This document shows positions 6,738-9,543 of a stretch of 9,543 nucleotides of DNA, one piece after another. A program made the translations under genes and the position numbers. The notes under the pieces are model-generated. The model was not told the DNA's origin. It ran no database searches and saw nothing but the letters and a program-made list of their open reading frames with translations. Source of the stretch: Pyrobaculum sp. (lineage in GTDB: Archaea > Thermoproteota > Thermoprotei > Thermoproteales > Thermoproteaceae); contig WYEI01000289.1 of NCBI GenBank assembly GCA_009903905.1, positions 1 through 9,543 on the forward strand. Direction: 5' to 3'. The first letter of the stretch is position 1; each line of letters starts with the position of its first letter.

Positions 6738-7232
6738 TTGCCGCTAAGACGGCGGAACCGGGGTGGGTGTGTTGCCGCGTCTGCTCGACAGACCGGCGTG
6801 TCTAGCCGCGACGCCTATCTGTTCTTAAATCTGGTGGAGGATGCCGCCGTGGTGGCTGGGCGCTTCTTGAGGGATTCCGCCGCGGCGAGGCGACGTCTCG
6901 CCGTCAGGAACTGCATATTCGCCGACATGTCCTACGTCGTGATGATCCCGGCAGATGCCGCCAGAGAGGCTGAGCCGCGGAGTGTCGAGTCCTGTTCGGC
7001 GCAGAGGCGCGACGCACAGCCGTAGACCTCGACAGACCAAAGGGACGTCTGGGCGCCTTCTTCGAAGGGGAGCCACGTCGCTGATAATCCTGAGGAGGCC
7101 GTCGAGCTGGCGGGGCGGCTGGCTCGGCTCCAGCCGTCCGGCTTAACGAGCTGTTCGACCACGGACGTTGAGATGAGACCCTCAGCTACGCAAATCCCGA
7201 GGATGAAAAACGCCACAATCCAGAGTGCTTGA
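6738..7232 (+). other. Unrecognised open stretch with one internal stop, possible gene relic
   Basis: One plus-strand frame stays open from 6738 to TGA 7230-7232 except for a TAG at 7023-7025. Protein-like segments include RDAYLFLNLVEDAAVVAGRF and IFADMSYVVMIPADAA before the stop, and HVADNPEEAVELAGRLARL after it. A neighbouring frame gives RLNELFDHG, then after a stop ETLSYANPEDEKRHNPECLR up to about 7320, as if a reading frame had shifted. The only start is a TTG without a ribosome-binding site or TATA box. I do not recognise a family. GC-rich sequence also leaves the opposite strand open, so this may be chance. I see no RNA gene or mobile-element ends between 6700 and 7400. Confidence 0.25.
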
Positions 7233-7402
7233 GAGTCATGAGAGATATGGCTTGTGCAAGACGATCCGCCGACGACTCAAACGTCTCTTGTCATGCTACG
7301 CGAAAATCTATGCCCTAAGAAGACGTCAGTTGCGCCTTGAAGCATTCCTGACCCCCGCGGCAGCACGCCGCCGGCCTCATGCCAAAAATAGACTTAATGG
7401 CG

Positions 7403-7790
7403 CTAAATGCCTTTGGTTAGGCAGGGGTGGCACGTCTGAGCTATTCCTCTCTCGTATAGGGGCTCCAGCCTGGGTAGTTTGTAGTAGCGCTCAAGAACCT
7501 GGTAGGACACGATCTTGTTCAACAGCACATACGCCATCTCCCTAGCTAGCCCTTCGGGTGTCGGGGTATAGCCAGTCCTCCTAGAGTGCTCTTCAACAAC
7601 TAACAATATCATTCCTAAACCTACCACCAGGGGCTGTAGCGTCTTGGATGAGTGGCGCTAGGAAATCCATGAAGCCCCTGAAATCCTCTATCAGAACCCA
7701 GTGTAGCTCTTGCCTTCTCTCCTTGACTCCAAACTTTTTAGCGTATATCCCCGTGCGTTGAGTAGGCGCAGATAGCCTTCACCAGAGGTC
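7403..7790 (-). pseudogene. Relic of a DNA methyltransferase-like protein (tentative)
   Basis: Broken frames on the minus strand join into one protein-like segment. The first, TLTSGEGYLRLLNARG (to about 7749), shifts at a run of four G into IYAKKFGVKERRQELHWVL and DFRGFMDFLAPLIQDA, which stops at 7593-7595. Another shift gives VVEEHSRRTGYTPTPEGLAR and AYVLLNKIVSYQVLERYY with LPRLEPLYERG, ending at TAG 7403. The last part resembles the N-terminal helical region of archaeal Eco57I-type adenine methyltransferases, where a VLLNKIVFYKVLE-type helix is typical. The catalytic domain (FxGxG, NPPY) is absent from the window, so even if intact this would be only the front of such a gene. The match is from memory and weak. 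Confidence 0.35.
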
Positions 7791-7797
7791 AAAGTTG

Positions 7798-8040
7798 TCA
7801 CGCCTCAAGGAAGTGGTCTTTGAGCTGTTGTAAGGCGTCGTAGATGTGCTACACTGTCTTTTGACCCAGCGCCGCCAGCTCCGAGGCGGCGGCCAACAGA
7901 GAGACGTATCTATGCGGCGCCTTCTCGCCCAGAGGACACAACGCCTCCAAAACCGTCCACGCCGCAGGAGGGGCTATTCGTTGCACAGAGGCAGAAGCCG
8001 CCGTTAGGTGCAGAGCCGCCCTCGACGTGGGCGTAGAGGC
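7798..8040 (-). pseudogene. Relic of a large Ala-rich helical protein family of Thermoproteales
   Basis: A minus-strand frame reads RAALHLTAASASVQR, then PPAAWTVLEALCPLGEKAPH, RYVSLLAAASELAALGQ and, after an in-frame TAG at 7849-7851, HIYDALQQLKDHFLEA before the stop at 7798-7800. The text resembles part of a very large, helix-rich, TPR-like family that I recall from Pyrobaculum, with no assigned function. No start codon, promoter or remainder of the family length is present, so this is an internal fragment. The start of the plus-strand ORF at 8027 overlaps its upstream end. Confidence 0.4.
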
Positions 8041-8419
8041 GGTTTTTGAAGGCGCGGCGCCGGGCTACAGACTTGAAAAGACGGCTCGGGCAGGCAAGAC
8101 AGCAGACGCCGGCGCAGAGGCCGCGGAGAAGACAGCAACAGGTGCAGAAGCGGCGGGCGTTGAGCGCAGAGACGCCGCGGTGCGCGGCGACGCGGTGGAG
8201 CGTCTTTTGGAGGAGGTGAGGAGAGAGTTTTCCGGCCTACCTTTCGACGTCGGCGTTGAGGACGGCCATGTCTACGTGAAGAGGACCGCGCCTATGGACC
8301 AGAGGCAGTTCAAGAAATACACCGAGGTGTGTAGGAGGCTTGGCCTTAGATTTGACCGGAGAGAGGAGAGGTGGATCAAGCCGCTGGAGGAGTTAAAAAC
8401 CACTAGCCTATCCAGTTGA
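8027..8419 (+). CDS. Hypothetical protein, acidic/basic linker plus small C-terminal domain
   Basis: 130 codons from GTG 8027. The frame is open further upstream without a stop to before 7930, so the true start is uncertain and the gene may be N-terminally truncated. Residues about 15-48 are low-complexity Ala/Glu/Gly. Residues about 55-125 look like a folded domain: DAVERLLEEVRREFSGLPFD, GVEDGHVYVKRTAPMDQRQF, then CRRLGLRFDRREERWIKPL. The pattern of a strand pair, a helix starting after MDQRQF, and a final GLRFD...RWIKPL hairpin recalls N-terminal domains attached to archaeal nucleic-acid enzymes, but I cannot name the family. The end overlaps the convergent gene at 8403 by 17 bases. No promoter or ribosome-binding site is convincing. 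Confidence 0.45.
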   Translation: MGVEAVFEGAAPGYRLEKTARAGKTADAGAEAAEKTATGAEAAGVERRDAAVRGDAVERLLEEVRREFSGLPFDVGVEDGHVYVKRTAPMDQRQFKKYTEVCRRLGLRFDRREERWIKPLEELKTTSLSS

Positions 8420-8678
8420 CCACCTCAGCCTTCCGCACGTACAGGACAAGCCCTCTCTCGCGGAGCGTGTATACCGCCTCTCTGACTGCGGCGACTGCGC
8501 GCCACCAGGCGTCTGTGCCCGGCGTGGGTGGAGACACGACGCCTTTCACCACCTCCGCGGCGCCTACCTCGGCGAAGAGGTCTAGCCTACGCCGCGTAAG
8601 GTCGAGCGTGAGGCGGAAAAGCCCCACGCTTCTGTGTCTGCACAGGTATGCGGCAATGGTCTCTATTAGCCTTTCCAT
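8403..8678 (-). CDS. Small hypothetical protein (91 residues)
   Basis: ATG at 8678 to a stop at 8403. The sequence alternates helix and strand: MERLIETIAAYLCRHRSVGL, FRLTLDLTRRRLDLFAEVGA, VVKGVVSPPTPGTDAWWRAV, then a helix VREAVYTLRERG and a closing strand LVLYVRKAEVVNWIG. This composition is protein-like, with no low-complexity content. I do not recognise it. It is divergent from the TFB relic, with only 13 bases between starts, and convergent with the ORF at 8027. Neither a TATA box nor a Shine-Dalgarno motif is visible upstream (the pyrimidine-rich strand there is the complement of the TFB ribosome-binding site), which lowers confidence that it is expressed alone. Confidence 0.45.
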   Translation of the reverse strand: MERLIETIAAYLCRHRSVGLFRLTLDLTRRRLDLFAEVGAAEVVKGVVSPPTPGTDAWWRAVAAVREAVYTLRERGLVLYVRKAEVVNWIG

Positions 8679-8683
8679 AAAGA

Positions 8684-8688
8684 GGAGG
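8684..8688 (+). promoter_or_regulatory. Shine-Dalgarno site of the TFB relic
   Basis: GGAGG at 8684-8688, within GAGGAGGGG, lies four to seven bases before two adjacent GTG codons (8692 and 8695). It fixes the start of the zinc-ribbon reading frame and is the clearest ribosome-binding site in the window. Confidence 0.5.
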
Positions 8689-8691
8689 GGA

Positions 8692-9469
8692 GTGGTGTGT
8701 GGGTCGGGTGGTGGCCTCGGGTGTCCGGTCTGTGGGGGTCGGCTAATAACCGACCTGCAGAGGGGGGGTGAGTGCGCAGTGTGGGCTGGTGGTGGCTGAA
8801 GAAACGATAGACATGAAGCCGGAGTGGAGGTCTTTCAACAAGGAGAAACGCGTCAGGACGGCCCCGCTTAGGCTGGTTGCCAAGACGGATATGGCCGTAA
8901 AGCCGGAGCATGGGGCGAGGTAGCGTAGGCTGGCGAAGTTTCACAGAGAGACGATGCACGGCCGGGAGAGGAGGCTGGTTAAAATCGGAGGCGAGATTAG
9001 GCGCGTAAAGGGATGCACTGGTTTGCCGCAGAGCGTGGCGGAGGAGGCTGAGGCGCTTGTGAAGAAGTATTTCGACGTTGTGGGGGGCTTTCCGGCTGAG
9101 GTGGTGGCGGTGGCTGTGCTGTGGACTGCGGCGAAGGCGGCCGGCGCGCCGAGGCCGCTGGAGGACTTCCTTAAGTGCAGTAAAGCTGAGGAGCGTCGGG
9201 TGAGGAGGGTAGCGTGGAGGCTGAAAGAAGTAATGAGGCTGGGGAGGAGGCCCTCTGTAGAGGACTACGTGAAGACGCTGGCGGCTAGAGTTAATCTGCC
9301 GGCGTCTATAGTCAAAGCCGCGGTGGAGCTTCTGGAGAGGAATAGGCGTGTTTTGGCTGGTAAGAATCCGTGGGTTTCTGCGGCCGTCGCGCTGTGGCTG
9401 GCGTCGTTTAAGAAGCTGGGCCCTCTATCTTCTCGGCCTCCGCGACTTTTTCAGGCATGGCGTAGGTGA
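8692..9469 (+). pseudogene. tfb: Transcription factor B (TFB) paralogue, frameshifted, with internal stop and lost 3' end
   Basis: TFB bridges TBP at the TATA box and RNA polymerase. Frame 1 from GTG 8692/8695 holds the first half of the N-terminal zinc ribbon, CPVCGGRLITDLQRG (from 8722). Near 8762-8779 the frame changes: CAQCGLVVAEETIDMKPEWR is recovered if two bases are restored after TGCGCA, which also restores the second CxxC. A run of seven G (8762-8768) is another candidate site. The new frame continues through FNKEKRVRTAPL to TAG 8921-8923, then on in the same frame with RRLAKFHRET, GRERRLVKIGGEIRR, CTGLPQSVAEEAEALVKKYF (first cyclin repeat) and VEDYVKTLAARVNLPASIVK, NPWVSAAVALWLASFKKLG (second repeat). 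Similarity stops at about 9425, so the last helices are missing. A solitary core starting at ATG 8954 could still be made. The CBS gene's 3' end overlaps its tail. Confidence 0.82.
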
Positions 9470-9543
9470 TGTACACCCTGGCGAGCTCCTTCACCACGTC
9501 CATTTTGTTCAATACGCCAACCAGCCTCCCCTTCTCATCTAAC
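9408..9543 (-). CDS. CBS-domain protein, C-terminal fragment (runs off right edge)
   Basis: The minus-strand frame entering at 9542 reads LDEKGRLVGVLNKMDVVKEL, ARVYITYAMPEKVAEAEKIE, GPAS and stops at TAA (9408-9410). The D-x-x-GRLVGVLNKMDVVK pattern is the last strand and helix of a CBS domain, a module that binds adenosyl ligands such as ATP, AMP or SAM and regulates an attached enzyme or transporter, or acts alone. What precedes it lies outside the window. The C-terminus overlaps the end of the TFB relic on the other strand; TFB similarity stops just inside this gene, suggesting that a deletion or rearrangement junction lies here. Confidence 0.62.
   Translation of the reverse strand, partial: LDEKGRLVGVLNKMDVVKELARVYITYAMPEKVAEAEKIEGPAS

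Noticed and set aside
6932..7216. Minus-strand 94-codon frame with a hydrophobic start
   Set aside because: No promoter, no ribosome-binding site and Ser/Ala-rich text. The plus-strand frame over the same bases is more protein-like, though also unrecognised.
8737..8755. Perfect inverted repeat GGTCGG-7-CCGACC
   Set aside because: It falls inside the zinc-ribbon codons (GGRLITD) of the TFB relic, where those residues are expected, so coding explains it.
1..9543. CRISPR array, tRNA, rRNA or insertion-sequence ends
   Set aside because: I looked for regularly spaced repeats, tRNA arms and terminal inverted repeats with target duplications and saw none. The only tandem repeats are the Cdc48 N-domain modules.

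Overview
This window looks like a piece of a hyperthermophilic crenarchaeal chromosome, most likely Pyrobaculum or a close relative in the Thermoproteales. The main reason is a PaREP2b protein, from a multigene family known from Pyrobaculum. Archaeal Cdc48/VAT and TFB sequences, TATA boxes about 25 bases from start codons (leaderless transcripts) and frequent GTG/TTG starts agree with this. No database was consulted; family calls are from recognition of the translated sequence.

Left part (1-1830, minus strand). The first 44 codons of a Cdc48-type protein run off the left edge, with a leaderless promoter at about 156-165. Behind it lies a full-length PaREP2b gene broken by two frameshifts.

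Centre (1890-4716, plus strand), the most unusual part. A TATA box precedes a 43-codon small ORF starting near the predicted transcript start. Two bases after its stop begins an 886-residue protein. It has a cysteine-rich helical N-terminus, three tandem Cdc48/p97 N-domain modules (each a double-psi barrel plus the second subdomain), and about five membrane helices. It has no AAA+ ATPase. The third module is almost identical to the start of the Cdc48 protein at the left edge, about 3.5 kb away. I infer a membrane-anchored docking, adaptor or decoy protein that shares partners with, or sequesters partners of, the Cdc48 unfoldase.

Right of this (4607-6654, minus strand) is a two-gene cell-surface operon with its own leaderless promoter. 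The first gene encodes an anchor, a long coiled coil, a beta-rich domain and a possible transglutaminase-like domain, and is broken by two frameshifts. The second encodes a membrane-anchored CAP/SCP domain protein, whose 3' end overlaps the triple-Cdc48N gene antisense by 110 bases.

The right third (6655-9543) is mostly a gene graveyard. It holds an unrecognised open stretch with an internal stop, relics of a methyltransferase-like protein and of another large family on the minus strand, two small convergent ORFs, a TFB paralogue broken by a frameshift, a TAG codon and loss of its 3' end, and finally the C-terminus of a CBS-domain protein on the minus strand. The number of frameshifts could mean real decay or base-call errors; this window alone cannot decide.
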